Notes: generated by a model not told the origin, from the sequence alone. A stretch of 57,305 nt of DNA from a bacterium (GCA_021791345.1 JAJYWT010000131.1:1-57305); one strand, 5' to 3'. Shown: positions 27,201 to 35,770, counted from the first letter of the stretch. Translations and numbers: made by a program.

Positions 27201-27917
27201 GTGCTGGCGATCGTCGACCTTTCGGCGGGGTATGCCGGCCACGCCGTGGTCATCGGGGTGTCGCTCTCGCTGCAGGCGGGTGAGGTGGTGTGCATCATCG
27301 GCCCCAATGGGGCAGGCAAGAGCACCCTCCTCAAGGGGGTGACCCGGGACGCCCAGCGCCACTCTGGGCGCGTGTGGCTCAACGGCCAGGACATCTCTGA
27401 CGTTGCGGCCAACCGGCTGGCTTCTCGGGGGCTCGGCTGGGTCCCCCAGCTCGACGACGTCTTCCCCACCCTCACGGTACGGGAGAATCTCGAGATGGGG
27501 GGATACCTGCTCTCGAGAGCACAGGTCAAGGCTCGCGTGGATGAGGTGACGGGCGTCTTTCCCCTCCTGGCACCACTGATGCGCTCGGTCGCCGGACGCC
27601 TCAGCGGCGGCGAGCGCAAGGTGCTCGCTCTCGGGCGCGCGCTGATGACCAACCCCGCCGTGCTTCTCCTGGACGAGCCCTCGGCGGGACTCTCACCCCT
27701 CATGGCGGACCAGGTGCTCAAGGTGCACGTGACTGCCCTGGCCCGCTCCGGGGTGGCGGTGCTACTGGTGGAGCAACGCGCCATCGAAGCCGCCGCCATC
27801 GCGAGCCGCGTCGAGGTGATGGTCGCCGGAGAGATCGTCGCCTCCAGGCCCGGTGGGACGATCGCGGATGTGGACGCGGTGGCCGAACTGTTCCTCGGAG
27901 CTGGGGGCAGCGCCTGA
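27201..27917 (+). CDS. livF: ABC transporter ATPase, LivF type
   Basis: A 238-residue ATP-binding subunit. Walker A GPNGAGKS, Q-loop VPQLDDVF, signature LSGGERKVLALGRALM, Walker B AVLLLDEPSAGLSP and H-loop EQRAIEA are in order. I chose GTG at the point that gives the usual LivF N-terminus (LAIVDLSAGY). An in-frame TTG at 27126, overlapping the LivG end, would add 25 residues rich in Gly/Lys/Glu and cannot be excluded. Last gene of the SBP-B/Liv operon; no hairpin was found right after it. Confidence 0.87.
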   Translation: MLAIVDLSAGYAGHAVVIGVSLSLQAGEVVCIIGPNGAGKSTLLKGVTRDAQRHSGRVWLNGQDISDVAANRLASRGLGWVPQLDDVFPTLTVRENLEMGGYLLSRAQVKARVDEVTGVFPLLAPLMRSVAGRLSGGERKVLALGRALMTNPAVLLLDEPSAGLSPLMADQVLKVHVTALARSGVAVLLVEQRAIEAAAIASRVEVMVAGEIVASRPGGTIADVDAVAELFLGAGGSA

Positions 27918-27978
27918 GCTCGATCCGGCCGTCTCCCTCCCATCGCCCCCTTCCCGGTTGCCCCTCCACCTCAACAGG

Positions 27979-28020
27979 TCACAGTCGGCAGTTGACATTT
28001 AGGTGACCGTGTGATTTGCT
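27979..28020 (+). promoter_or_regulatory. Shared regulon promoter/operator, copy 3 (SBP-C)
   Basis: TCACAGTCGGCAGTTGACA (27979-27997) differs from copies 1 and 2 at one base. TTGACA is 27992-27997; GTGTGA then TTTGCT (28015-28020) at a 17-nt spacing forms the -10 with the same upstream TGTG. A leader of about 185 nt runs from here to the SBP-C start; no further element was recognised in it. Confidence 0.75.
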
Positions 28021-28211
28021 TGCGCAGTCCTTAGTGCCACTTGGAGGGCGTCTGTGCCTGCCGCACCGGCGAGGCAAGTTGGGCTGCGAGCCAAGCATCG
28101 CGTGGGAACCCGCCCCCGCGCCGCGGACTCCGCTCGAAGCGGCTGGGCTGCCGTCGGATACAGTCGCCAACACCCCAATTCTCCGACCAACCGACCGGGA
28201 GGAACTGCAAG

Positions 28212-30161
28212 ATGCCCATAACTATTTCGGTCAGGCGCCGAGGGGTCGCCAGTACCGCGCTCCTGGCCGGCGCCCTGTTGCTGGCCAGCTGCAGCTCGAC
28301 GCCTAGCGGCCATGCGGCCAAGCCCGTCGTCACCTTCGCGGAGCAGCCCGGGGCCACCCCCAATTACATCCTGCCTCTGCAGAGCGGCGCGTTCCTGAAC
28401 ACCAACAACCTCCCCCAGTTCTCCCAGCTCCTCTATCTGCCGATGTACTGGTTCGGCAACAACGGCGAGCCCACGCTCAATGAGCCGCTGAGCCTGGCCT
28501 ATCCCCCGAGCTTTTCCAACAACAACACCACCGTTAGCGTCACCCTGAAGCATTGGGTCTGGTCGGACGGTCAACCGGTGACGTCGCGCGACGTGGTTTT
28601 TTGGATGAACCTGCTGAGCGCGGTGACCGATCCCAGCATTCCCGCGATCGGCACGACCTCCCTGCCCGGGCCGGGTTGGGGCGCCTCGTCTCCCGGCGCC
28701 TTCCCGGAGAACGTGGTCAGCTACGCGGCGACCGGCACCTACTCCCTGGTTTTCCACCTCAACGCCGCCTACAACCCGACATGGTTTACCTACAACGAGC
28801 TGAGCCAGATCTACCCCATGCCGACCCATTCCTGGGATCGGCTGTCGATGGGCGGGAGTGTTGGCTCCTACGATGCCACCGCCGAGGCCCGCTCGCTGGC
28901 CCCCAGCAGCGTTGGCCTGCCCGCCAACTCGTACCTGCCGAATAGTCCCGGAACCGCAACCAGCGGGGCGCTCGGGGTAGCCGCCTTCCTCAACAACCAG
29001 GCGGAGAACCTCTCAACCTACACCTCAAGCCCCCTCTGGAAGGTGGTCGACGGTCCCTTCCGGCTGGCGGCCTTCACCTCGGCCGGATACGCCAAGATGG
29101 TGCCCAACACGGCATATTCGGGCAGCCCCAAGCCCGCCGTCTCCGCCTTCGAGGAGCTGCCGTTCACCAGCACCACGGCCGAGCTGAACGCGCTGGTGGC
29201 GGGCCAGGTCTCGATCGGCTACGTTCCACCGGAGGACGCGCAGCAGCGCACCCAACTGGAGCGCAACCACGGATATTCCTTCAGTCCCTGGTACGACTTC
29301 GGCATCCAGTTTGCGCAGTACAATTTCACCAATCCCAGCGTGGGAGCGGTACTCAGCCAGCTGTACTTCCGCCAGGCGCTGCAGTCGCTGGTTGACCAGC
29401 CCCTCTACATCAAGGAGTTCATGTCCGGCTTCGGCACCACCAACAACGGACCAGTGCCGACCTACCCAGCCCACAACCCGGACGTGAGCCCGCTGGAGGC
29501 GGGGGGCCCCGTGTACCCATATGACCCCAAGAAGGCTGCCCAGCTGATGAGCGAGAACGGCTGGTCGGTGCACCCCGGGGGCGTCACCACCTGCTCTCGC
29601 CCGGGAACCTCGCAGGGGGACTGCGGGGCGAACATCTCCCAGGGGGAGTCGATCACCATCCCAGTTCTCTACGCAAGCGGATATCCCTACCTGGCCAGCA
29701 GCTTCCAAGCTCTCCAGTCGACCATGGCGGCCAAGCTGGGCGTGCAGTTGCAGCTTAAGTCGGAGCCGGCCTCCACGGTGATCGGAACCATCACTGCGGG
29801 ATGCACCTTCAGCTCCCCCTGCTCCACCTGGGGGATGGCGGACTGGGCGACGGGCTACACGTACTACCCCGACTACTTCCCCACCGGGGGAACGCTATTT
29901 GCCAGCGGCGCGGCCGTCAACAACGGGGACTACCGCAACGCGCGCAACAATGCCAACATCGACCTCACCCACACCGCACCGACCAGCGCGGCCGAGAAAA
30001 CGGCGTTGTTCCAGTACGAAAATTACCTGGCCCAGCAGCTGCCGGTCGTGTGGATGCCCAACAGTCCCTATCAGCTGACCCTCTACAAGAAGAATCTCAG
30101 CGGAGTGGTACCTCAGGGCATCTACGACGAACTCTATCCCCAGGAGTTTCGCACGAGTTAG
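28212..30161 (+). CDS. Family 5 extracellular solute-binding lipoprotein (SBP-C)
   Basis: A 649-residue lipoprotein, third member of the set. The signal peptide ends in GALLLASC (lipidated Cys about 27). FAEQPGATPNYILP, WSDGQPVTSRDVVFWMN and VVPQGIYDELYPQEF align with the paralogues. ATG was chosen because GGGAGGA lies about 9 nt before it. It has its own copy of the regulon promoter and is closed by a strong hairpin at 30175, so it is a one-gene unit. With no permease partner nearby, it probably shares a transporter with SBP-A and SBP-B or acts as a ligand scavenger. Base composition is slightly less GC-rich in places (AAC/AAT-rich loops) than neighbouring enzymes. Confidence 0.9.
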   Translation: MPITISVRRRGVASTALLAGALLLASCSSTPSGHAAKPVVTFAEQPGATPNYILPLQSGAFLNTNNLPQFSQLLYLPMYWFGNNGEPTLNEPLSLAYPPSFSNNNTTVSVTLKHWVWSDGQPVTSRDVVFWMNLLSAVTDPSIPAIGTTSLPGPGWGASSPGAFPENVVSYAATGTYSLVFHLNAAYNPTWFTYNELSQIYPMPTHSWDRLSMGGSVGSYDATAEARSLAPSSVGLPANSYLPNSPGTATSGALGVAAFLNNQAENLSTYTSSPLWKVVDGPFRLAAFTSAGYAKMVPNTAYSGSPKPAVSAFEELPFTSTTAELNALVAGQVSIGYVPPEDAQQRTQLERNHGYSFSPWYDFGIQFAQYNFTNPSVGAVLSQLYFRQALQSLVDQPLYIKEFMSGFGTTNNGPVPTYPAHNPDVSPLEAGGPVYPYDPKKAAQLMSENGWSVHPGGVTTCSRPGTSQGDCGANISQGESITIPVLYASGYPYLASSFQALQSTMAAKLGVQLQLKSEPASTVIGTITAGCTFSSPCSTWGMADWATGYTYYPDYFPTGGTLFASGAAVNNGDYRNARNNANIDLTHTAPTSAAEKTALFQYENYLAQQLPVVWMPNSPYQLTLYKKNLSGVVPQGIYDELYPQEFRTS

Positions 30162-30174
30162 CGTCCGAGGTCGC

Positions 30175-30213
30175 GGCTCCGGGGCCCACCCCGCGGGAGA
30201 CGGCCCCGGAGCC
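30175..30213 (+). terminator. Hairpin terminator after SBP-C
   Basis: GGCTCCGGGGCC (30175-30186) pairs perfectly over 12 bp with GGCCCCGGAGCC (30202-30213), 15-nt loop, starting 14 nt after the stop. No T-run. Confidence 0.75.
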
Positions 30214-30340
30214 AGCCGACGGACCATGGTGACTCGCCCGGCCTCGGTCTTCTCAGTCTGGGCCTGTCAGAACGGCTCCGGAACGGTTGATGTGGGCGGT
30301 CCGGAACAGCTGCGGAGGAGCCGGGCAGTGCCACCGAGCG

Positions 30341-30348
30341 TGTAAAAT
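30341..30348 (+). promoter_or_regulatory. Extended -10 box for the VIT1-type gene
   Basis: TGTAAAAT contains TAAAAT at 30343-30348, 7 nt before the ATG, so transcription should begin at or next to the start codon (leaderless). No clear -35 box. Confidence 0.6.
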
Positions 30349-30354
30349 TGAGCC

Positions 30355-31149
30355 ATGAAAATGTTGAACTTCACGGGCACGCGCGCCGGTTATGTGGCGG
30401 AGTCGCCGCCGGAAGCGGTGGCCGCCGGTTCCGAGCGCGAGGAGTTGGCGCGCCGGGCCGGAATTCGCGAGGTGGTCTTCGGCGTCCAGGACGGATTGCT
30501 GACAACGCTGGGGTTGACCACGGGCGTGGCCACGGCGACCGCCGGCGCTGCGGTGGCGCACACCACCATCCTCATCGCCGGGCTGACAGGAGCGCTGGCC
30601 GGGATGATCTCCATGGGCACCGGTGCCTACCTGGGCGCCAATGCGGAGCACTCCTTGAGCGAGGCCGCCATCCGCAAGGAGCGCGCCGAGTTGGCGGCGC
30701 AGCCGGAGGCCGAGCACGCCGAGATGGTGGCCATCCTGATGGCCAACGGCGTTCCCTCGGTGGAGGCGGACGAACTGTCCAGCGCCCTGGCGAAGTACCC
30801 CCTGCTCTGGGAGCGGACGCACATCGAGAAGGAGCTGGGCATTGAGAGCGAGCCGGAGTCGCGGGCGGTGCGCGACGGGGTCACCATGGCCGCCATGTTC
30901 CTCGTCGGGGCCGTCATGCCGATCCTGCCCTACGTGGCACTGACCGGGGTGCTGGCCGTGGTCGGCTCACTGGTCCTCTCCGCCCTGGGTCTCATGGTGG
31001 TGGGCCTGACCAAGGCTGGAGTGGTGGGGCAAAGCCGGCTCGTGGGAAGTCTTCAGGTGCTGGGAATGGGTACCGCCGCGGCGCTGGCGGCCTACGTTCT
31101 CGGAGTCCTGTTACCCCATGCCTTCGGCCTCCGCCTCCCGCCGGGGTGA
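30355..31149 (+). CDS. VIT1/CCC1-family Fe/Mn transporter
   Basis: A 264-residue membrane protein of the vacuolar iron transporter family. IREVVFGVQDGLLTTLGLTTGVATA is the first-helix signature; GMISMGTGAYLGANAEHSLSEAAIRKERAEL leads into the amphipathic metal-binding region rich in Glu/His (about residues 85-165). Three hydrophobic helices follow (about 170-260), making about five in all. The family exchanges Fe2+ or Mn2+ for protons. ATG is 7 nt after an extended -10 box, so the message is probably leaderless. It stands alone between SBP-C and the ETF fusion. Confidence 0.87.
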   Translation: MKMLNFTGTRAGYVAESPPEAVAAGSEREELARRAGIREVVFGVQDGLLTTLGLTTGVATATAGAAVAHTTILIAGLTGALAGMISMGTGAYLGANAEHSLSEAAIRKERAELAAQPEAEHAEMVAILMANGVPSVEADELSSALAKYPLLWERTHIEKELGIESEPESRAVRDGVTMAAMFLVGAVMPILPYVALTGVLAVVGSLVLSALGLMVVGLTKAGVVGQSRLVGSLQVLGMGTAAALAAYVLGVLLPHAFGLRLPPG

Positions 31150-31277
31150 GCGCCTGCTGAAACTGGCCGGCGAGCCGGGCGCCCGGATCCGAGCGGACAG
31201 CGATGTCGCCACCCGCGCCGGTGCGGTGCGGGTGGCGCCGGATGCCCCTTGCGCCGTGGTGAGGTGATCAAACCGAG

Positions 31278-33086
31278 GTGAGTTTGCGAGTTGTCGTTCT
31301 GGCGAAGCAGGTGCCGGTGCCGGGGGAGATGTCGCTCGGCCCGGACGGGCGGCTCCAGCGAGGCGGCGTGCCCCTGGAGATGAACGCCTTCTGCCGGAGG
31401 GCAGTGTCCGCGGCCATCGCCCTCGCGCACGCGCAGGGCGGAGAGTGCACCGTGCTGACTCTCGGCCCGCCATCGGCGGTGCGCGTCCTCCAAGAGGCCA
31501 TTGTCGGCGGTGCCGACTTCGGCCTTCACATCTGCGGTACCGAGTTCGCCGGCAGCGACACCCTAGCGACGGCCCGCGCCCTGGCGGCAGCGCTCCGCCT
31601 TCGCGGGCCGTTCGACCTCATTCTGGTGGGCCGCAATTCGATCGACTCGGACACGGGGCAGGTCGGCCCCAGCCTCTCCCAACTCCTGGACCTGCCCTTC
31701 GTCTCGGCCGCTAGGAAGCTGGAGGTGGTCGATCGCGAGGCGCGCTGCGAGTCCCACCTGGACGACGGGTGGGTCGCGCTCCGGGCTTCGCTGCCGGCCG
31801 TGGTCGGCTGCGCCGAGCGCCTCTGCCCGCCCCTAAAGGCGATCATTCCCGAAGACACCTCCGACCTCGACAGGCGCATCGAGACGCTGCGAGGCGAGGA
31901 TCTCGGAAGAGGGCCGTGGGGGGAAGCTGCGAGCCGCACCGTGGTGGGGGTGGTCCGGGCCGTCCCCGGCGACCGCCGAGTTCGCATGCTGGCCGGAACC
32001 GCGGACGAGCAGGTACAAGGGCTGGTCGCCGCCCTGGAAGAGCGAGAGATCTTCCCCGCCGCGGCCTGGTCGGGGGAGCCCACCTCGGTCGTTGGGGGAG
32101 GACCCTCGGAGCGAGAGGGCGGCGAACCGGTGGAGGCGCTGCCGCGGCTCGGAGTGGTACTGGAGGAGGGACGCCGGCGGACGTCTCGAGAGCTGCTCGG
32201 GGAGGCCGCCCGGCTGGCGGCGGAGGTGGGCGGGAAGGTCACCGCGCTGGTCCCGGAGCGAGCCTCCGAACTTCTCCTGGCGACCTGGGGCGCGGACGAG
32301 ATCGTCGAGGTGGAGGGGTGGGGAGCGGCGGAGGACTTCGCCCGGGCACTTGCCGGATGGGCTCGGGGCAGTCTGCCCTGGATGGTGGTGGCGCCGAGCA
32401 CGGTTTGGGGTCGGGAGGTGGCCGCCCGAGCGGCGACCGAGCTCGATTCCGGGCTCACCGGCGACGCGGTGGCCCTGGAGGCGCGGGGAGGACGGCTGCT
32501 GGCCTGGAAGTCGGCCCTCTCGGGCTCGGCCCTGGCCGCCATCACCGCCACCTCGGCGATCCAGCTGGTGACCCTGCGTCCCGGCGTGCTGCCCATCCTG
32601 GGGCCCCGAGTGGCGAGCGCCACGATCAAGCGACTACCCGTGGAGCCCCGTCGGCGCCTCCACCTGGAGAGCGTCCATCGCGACTTCGACCTCGAGGCTC
32701 TGCTCGCCGCCCGGGTGGTGGTGGGTGTCGGCCTCGGGGTGCCCGGGGACCGCCACCCCGAGCTAGACCCGCTGCTGGAGGCCCTCGGTGCGGAGATCGC
32801 CTGCACCAGGCGCGTGGCCGACCAGGGTTGGCTGCCCCGGGGGAGGCAGGTGGGCCTCACCGGGGTGAGCCTCCGTCCCGACCTCTACCTCGCGCTGGGG
32901 GTCTCTGGGACGGGCAACCACATGGTTGGAGTCCGGGGGGCCGGTTGCGTGGTGGCCGTGAACACCGACCCCGCCGCCGAGGTCTTCGCCGCGGCCGACT
33001 TCGGTCTTGTCGGAGACTGGGCGGAGGTGGCGACCGCGCTCGAAGCCGCCTGGAAGGGAAGTTCCCGGCTGGCCCGAGTCGGCTGA
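31278..33086 (+). CDS. Fused electron transfer flavoprotein, beta and alpha subunits
   Basis: A 602-residue fusion. Residues about 1-255 are EtfB: LAKQVPVPGEM at the start, NAFCRRAVSAAIALA, and GRNSIDSDTGQVGPSLSQLLDLP, the nucleotide-binding region. After a linker, residues about 290-602 are EtfA: VVLEEGRRRTSRELLGEA at its start and the C-terminal FAD site RQVGLTGVSLRPDLYLALGV, SGTGNHMVG, NTDPAAEVFAAADFGLVGD. Normally these are two genes. ETF carries electrons from flavin dehydrogenases to the quinone pool. No dehydrogenase or ETF-quinone oxidoreductase is adjacent, so partners are elsewhere. GTG follows a GAGGTGATC region; the reading frame is open throughout, so the fusion is real rather than a frameshift. 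Confidence 0.9.
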   Translation: MSLRVVVLAKQVPVPGEMSLGPDGRLQRGGVPLEMNAFCRRAVSAAIALAHAQGGECTVLTLGPPSAVRVLQEAIVGGADFGLHICGTEFAGSDTLATARALAAALRLRGPFDLILVGRNSIDSDTGQVGPSLSQLLDLPFVSAARKLEVVDREARCESHLDDGWVALRASLPAVVGCAERLCPPLKAIIPEDTSDLDRRIETLRGEDLGRGPWGEAASRTVVGVVRAVPGDRRVRMLAGTADEQVQGLVAALEEREIFPAAAWSGEPTSVVGGGPSEREGGEPVEALPRLGVVLEEGRRRTSRELLGEAARLAAEVGGKVTALVPERASELLLATWGADEIVEVEGWGAAEDFARALAGWARGSLPWMVVAPSTVWGREVAARAATELDSGLTGDAVALEARGGRLLAWKSALSGSALAAITATSAIQLVTLRPGVLPILGPRVASATIKRLPVEPRRRLHLESVHRDFDLEALLAARVVVGVGLGVPGDRHPELDPLLEALGAEIACTRRVADQGWLPRGRQVGLTGVSLRPDLYLALGVSGTGNHMVGVRGAGCVVAVNTDPAAEVFAAADFGLVGDWAEVATALEAAWKGSSRLARVG

Positions 33087-33135
33087 GGGAGGAGACCAGC
33101 TCCACCGCGGCGCACCCAGGACGGTGCCCCGCCGC

Positions 33136-33174
33136 CCCAATCTAAGGCGCGGGCCAGCTCCGCCCTAGATTGGG
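33136..33174. terminator. Bidirectional hairpin between ETF and the catalase remnant
   Basis: CCCAATCTAaGGCG (33136-33149) pairs with CGCCcTAGATTGGG (33161-33174) over 14 positions with one mismatch. It could end both the forward ETF transcript and the reverse catalase transcript, whose stop codon lies inside the right arm. Confidence 0.65.
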
Positions 33175-33729
33175 ACTGACCGCGTCAGGCGGGCGGCAGG
33201 ATCCCCCTGGCGATGCTGTCCCAGCTCCAGGTGCACCGCCTTCCAGTACTCCGCCACCCTCCGCCAGACCGCGGTCCCCACCTCCTGGGTGGCGCCAGCG
33301 ACGATGTTGGAGACCAGATTGCTGCGCTCGGTGTCGTTCATGACGTCCCGGTAGAGGGCCCGGGCCTGGACGAAGTCGTCGTCGTCCGAGTGTCTCCGCT
33401 GGGCGCAGCGGCCGAGCCCACCCGCCGCCACCGCCCATCCGAGATCTGAGCCCCTCGCCGGGTCGGCCACCGGGCAACCGTATGGGTTGGGGGCATACAC
33501 CGGCTGGGCGCCGGAATGCCGGTAGGCCATGGGCGCATCCTGGTAGTAGGGGTGGCCCTCAGTCCGGGGCGAGGTGATCGGGAGCCGCTCGTAGTTGGCG
33601 CCGATCCTGTGGAGGTGGGTGTCGTGGTAGGAGAAGATCCGCTCCATCAGCATCCGGTCCGGGCTGAGCCCAATTCCGGGCACGAGATTGTCGGGGGAGA
33701 AGCCCGACGGCTCCACCTCGGCGAAATAG
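33165..33729 (-). pseudogene. Catalase, C-terminal remnant truncated by an insertion element
   Basis: The reverse strand reads YFAEVEPSGFSPDNLVPGIG, then MLMERIFSYHDTHLHRIGANYERLPI, which is the haem-proximal region of monofunctional catalases, including the Tyr of FSY that ligates haem iron, and ends with the usual C-terminal helix AEYWKAVHLELG. About 185 residues survive from a protein of normally 480 or more; the distal His and the N-terminal barrel are gone. The break is exactly at the left end of the ISL3-type element. The missing 5' part is not found on the other side of the element, so a deletion went with or followed insertion. Not expected to be functional. Confidence 0.85.
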
Positions 33730-33760
33730 GGTTCCTCGCTGTTTCGAGTGGGTAGCGGGG
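33730..33760 (+). repeat. Left terminal inverted repeat of the ISL3 element
   Basis: Begins GGTTCCTCGCTGTTTCGAG and continues TGGGTAGCGGGG. It matches the right end with a few substitutions and one 1-base gap. Confidence 0.75.
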
Positions 33761-33833
33761 GGTGGTAGCCGCTCGTAGTTGGTGACCGGTAGCGTTCAGG
33801 TGGACGGGACCGGAACCAGCTGGAGGGCGGCAC

Positions 33834-35057
33834 GTGGAGAACATCGGGCTGTTTCAGGCGGCTCCTGGTTTGAGGGAGCCGTGGGTGGTAGAGCGGGTTG
33901 AGTTCGATCCCAAGGGTGGGCGGCTGGATCTCTTCCTGGGGTTTCCCCGAGGCCAGCGGTTCCCTTGCCCTGAAGGGGACCAAGCGGCCTGCCCGGTCCA
34001 CGACACCAAGGAGAAGACCTGGAGGCATCTGGACTTCTTCCAGCATTAGGCGTACCTTCACGCCCGGGTGCCCCGGGTGACGTGCTCGGTCCACGGCACT
34101 CTGCAGGTTGAAGTGCCGTGGGGCCGGCCGGACAGCGGATTCACACTGCTGTTCGAGGCGCTGCTGATGGAGTTTGCCCCCCACATGCCGGTGGCGGCGA
34201 TCTCGCGTCTGGTGGGAGAGCACGACACCCGGATCTGGCGAGTGCTGGAGCACTATGTGGCCGTCGCCAGGGCGGGGCTGGACCTGTCCCAGGTGACCCG
34301 GGTGGGGGTTGGCGAGACCTCGGCACGCCGAGGGCAGGACTACGTCAGCGTCTTCACGGACCTAGACCAGCCCCGGGTGGTCTACGCCACCGAGGGTCGC
34401 GACTCGGGGACAGTGGGACGCTTCGTGGGGGATCTCAAAGCTCACCGGGGCGACCCGAGGCAGGTGGTGTCGGTCACCTGCGACATGTCCCAGGCCCTCC
34501 TCTCCGGGGTGAAGCAGTACCTCCCCCAGGCCGACATCACCTACGACCGCTACCACGTGGTCGCCAAGCTCAATGAGGCGGTAGACCAGGTGCGCCGGGA
34601 GGAAGCCCGGCACCGCCCTGAGCTGGCGGGATCCCGCTACCTCTGGCTGAAGAACGAAGTCAATCTCACCGCGCCGCAGTTGCGCCAGAAGATCTGGCTC
34701 AGCCGCCCCTCAGCCCAACTGGCCACTGCCCGAGCCTGGCGTTGGAAGGATGACTTCAACGGCCTCTACGAGCAGCCGGTTCGCCAGGCTGAGGCCTACC
34801 TCAAGGGCTGGTGCTACGGGGCCAAGCGCTCACGTCTGGAGCCGCTCAAGAGCTTTGTCCGGATGATCGAGGCCCACTGGGAGGGCATTGTTCATTGGCA
34901 CCAGACCAGAACCTCTACCGGCCTCCTGGAGGGCACCAACTCCCTGATCCAGGCAGCCAAGCGCAAGGCTCGCTGTTACCGGAACAAGAGAAAGATGATC
35001 ACCATCATCTACCTCATCGCCGGCCGCCTCCCCCTGCCCGCTGCCCACTCAATGTAG
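33834..35057 (+). pseudogene. ISL3-family transposase interrupted by an in-frame amber codon
   Basis: The frame encodes an N-terminal zinc-finger region (RFPCPEGDQAACPVHDTKEKTWRHLDFFQH), then TAG at 34047-34049, then in the same frame AYLHARVPRVTCSVHG and the catalytic DDE region (GVGETSARRGQDYVSVFTDLD; SVTCDMSQALLSGVKQYLPQ; a final EGTNSLIQAAKRKARCYRNKRKM). Total length would be about 407 residues, normal for the family. In ISL3 transposases the His before the stop is usually followed by Glu, so GAG to TAG by one base change is likely. Unless the stop is read through, full-length protein is not made; a shorter product could begin at the downstream GTG (34068) but would lack the DNA-binding finger. 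Confidence 0.85.
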
Positions 35058-35066
35058 CGAAGAGCC
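35036..35066 (-). repeat. Right terminal inverted repeat of the ISL3 element
   Basis: Read inward from 35066 it begins GGCTCTTCGCTACATTGAG and continues TGGGCAGCGGG; 9 of its first 11 bases match the left end. It overlaps the last codons of the transposase. Confidence 0.75.
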
Positions 35067-35168
35067 GGGTGATGTAGGCGGCAGAACCCTACCTTGATGG
35101 GGTCCTGCCAGGGACGGACTACGGCCCGTCCCTGGGTGGCTCCGAACTCGATCCACCGTGGGCGCCGG

Positions 35169-35558
35169 TCAGCCACTGACGACCTGCAGCTCGGAGCACT
35201 CCGCCAGGGCGTCGAAGTCCGAGTCCGCATGCAGGAGCAGGACCTGGGACCGGATGGCATGGGCGGCGATGAGGCAGTCGAGGAGCCGGCGGACCGTCTT
35301 GCCTCGCTGGCGGCACAGTCGGTACAGCGCGGCAGCGTCCTCGAAGTCCGAGGGCAACGTGGGCACGATCGTCGCCCGGCCGAGCAGGCGGCGCAGCTGC
35401 TGGAGGTGCCGCAGGTCCCGGGCTCCGGCGAGCACCTCCATCTGCACCGGGTGGCAGGTGGCGATCTCCCCACCCAGCAGCCGGTCCACCCCTTCGCAGG
35501 CCGGGCTCCCGGTGTCGCGCAGGAACTCCACCCAGGCCGAGGTGTCGATGAGAATCAC
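35169..35558 (-). CDS. vapC: VapC-family PIN-domain toxin
   Basis: A 129-residue PIN-domain ribonuclease. Acidic active-site residues are visible in LIDTSAWVEFL (Asp5), the central Glu of MEVLAGAR (about residue 41), LLDCLIAAHA (Asp about 94) and HADSDFDAL near the end. VapC toxins cleave tRNA or rRNA and are neutralised by the partner antitoxin. Start is GTG overlapping the antitoxin stop (GTGA), the standard VapB-VapC order. The gene appears complete. It lies directly beside the ISL3 element. Confidence 0.88.
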   Translation of the reverse strand: MILIDTSAWVEFLRDTGSPACEGVDRLLGGEIATCHPVQMEVLAGARDLRHLQQLRRLLGRATIVPTLPSDFEDAAALYRLCRQRGKTVRRLLDCLIAAHAIRSQVLLLHADSDFDALAECSELQVVSG

Positions 35559-35758
35559 GCGCCCCGCCCGCGGCGCATCTCGTCTAGGTCGCCCTCCCAC
35601 CCTGTGCCTCGCATTCGGCGGGCCTCGTCTAACTCCAGCATCTCCGCCGCCAGCGTGCGCAGGGCGAAGTTGACCGCATCCCTCTTGGTCCGAAGCTGGT
35701 AGCGACGCATCACGGAGAGGCAGGCCTCCTCGTCCACATCGATGTTGGTGCGTGACAT
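35555..35758 (-). CDS. vapB: VapB-family antitoxin
   Basis: A 67-residue antitoxin. MSRTNIDVDEEACLSVMRRYQLRTKRDAVNFALRTL is the ribbon-helix-helix-like N-terminal half that dimerises and binds the operon promoter; the C-terminal tail (ARRMRGTGWEGDLDEMRRGRGA) is of the kind that wraps the toxin, with RGTGWEGDLDEMR near-universal in this VapB group. The ATG is 7 nt after a TATGGT box on the minus strand, so the operon is probably leaderless. Translation is coupled to VapC by a 4-nt overlap. Confidence 0.88.
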   Translation of the reverse strand: MSRTNIDVDEEACLSVMRRYQLRTKRDAVNFALRTLAAEMLELDEARRMRGTGWEGDLDEMRRGRGA

Positions 35759-35764
35759 GCACAA

Positions 35765-35770
35765 ACCATA
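35765..35770 (-). promoter_or_regulatory. -10 box (TATGGT) for vapBC
   Basis: TATGGT on the minus strand ends 6 nt before the vapB ATG. No clear -35 box. Fits leaderless transcription. Confidence 0.5.

Larger units (their letters stand above)
33730..35066 (+). mobile_element. ISL3-family insertion sequence
   Basis: A 1337-bp element bounded by imperfect inverted repeats of about 30 bp (GGTTCCTCGCT... at 33730; GGCTCTTCGCT... read inward from 35066). It holds a single transposase frame. The 8 bases on each side (CGAAATAG and GGGTGATG) do not match, so no target duplication is left, in line with a deletion next to the element. It interrupts a catalase gene on the left and abuts a VapBC module on the right. 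Confidence 0.8.

Noticed and set aside
33834..34049. Independent small protein before the transposase
   Set aside because: It continues in the same frame past a single TAG and matches the transposase N-terminus, so it is part of a broken gene.
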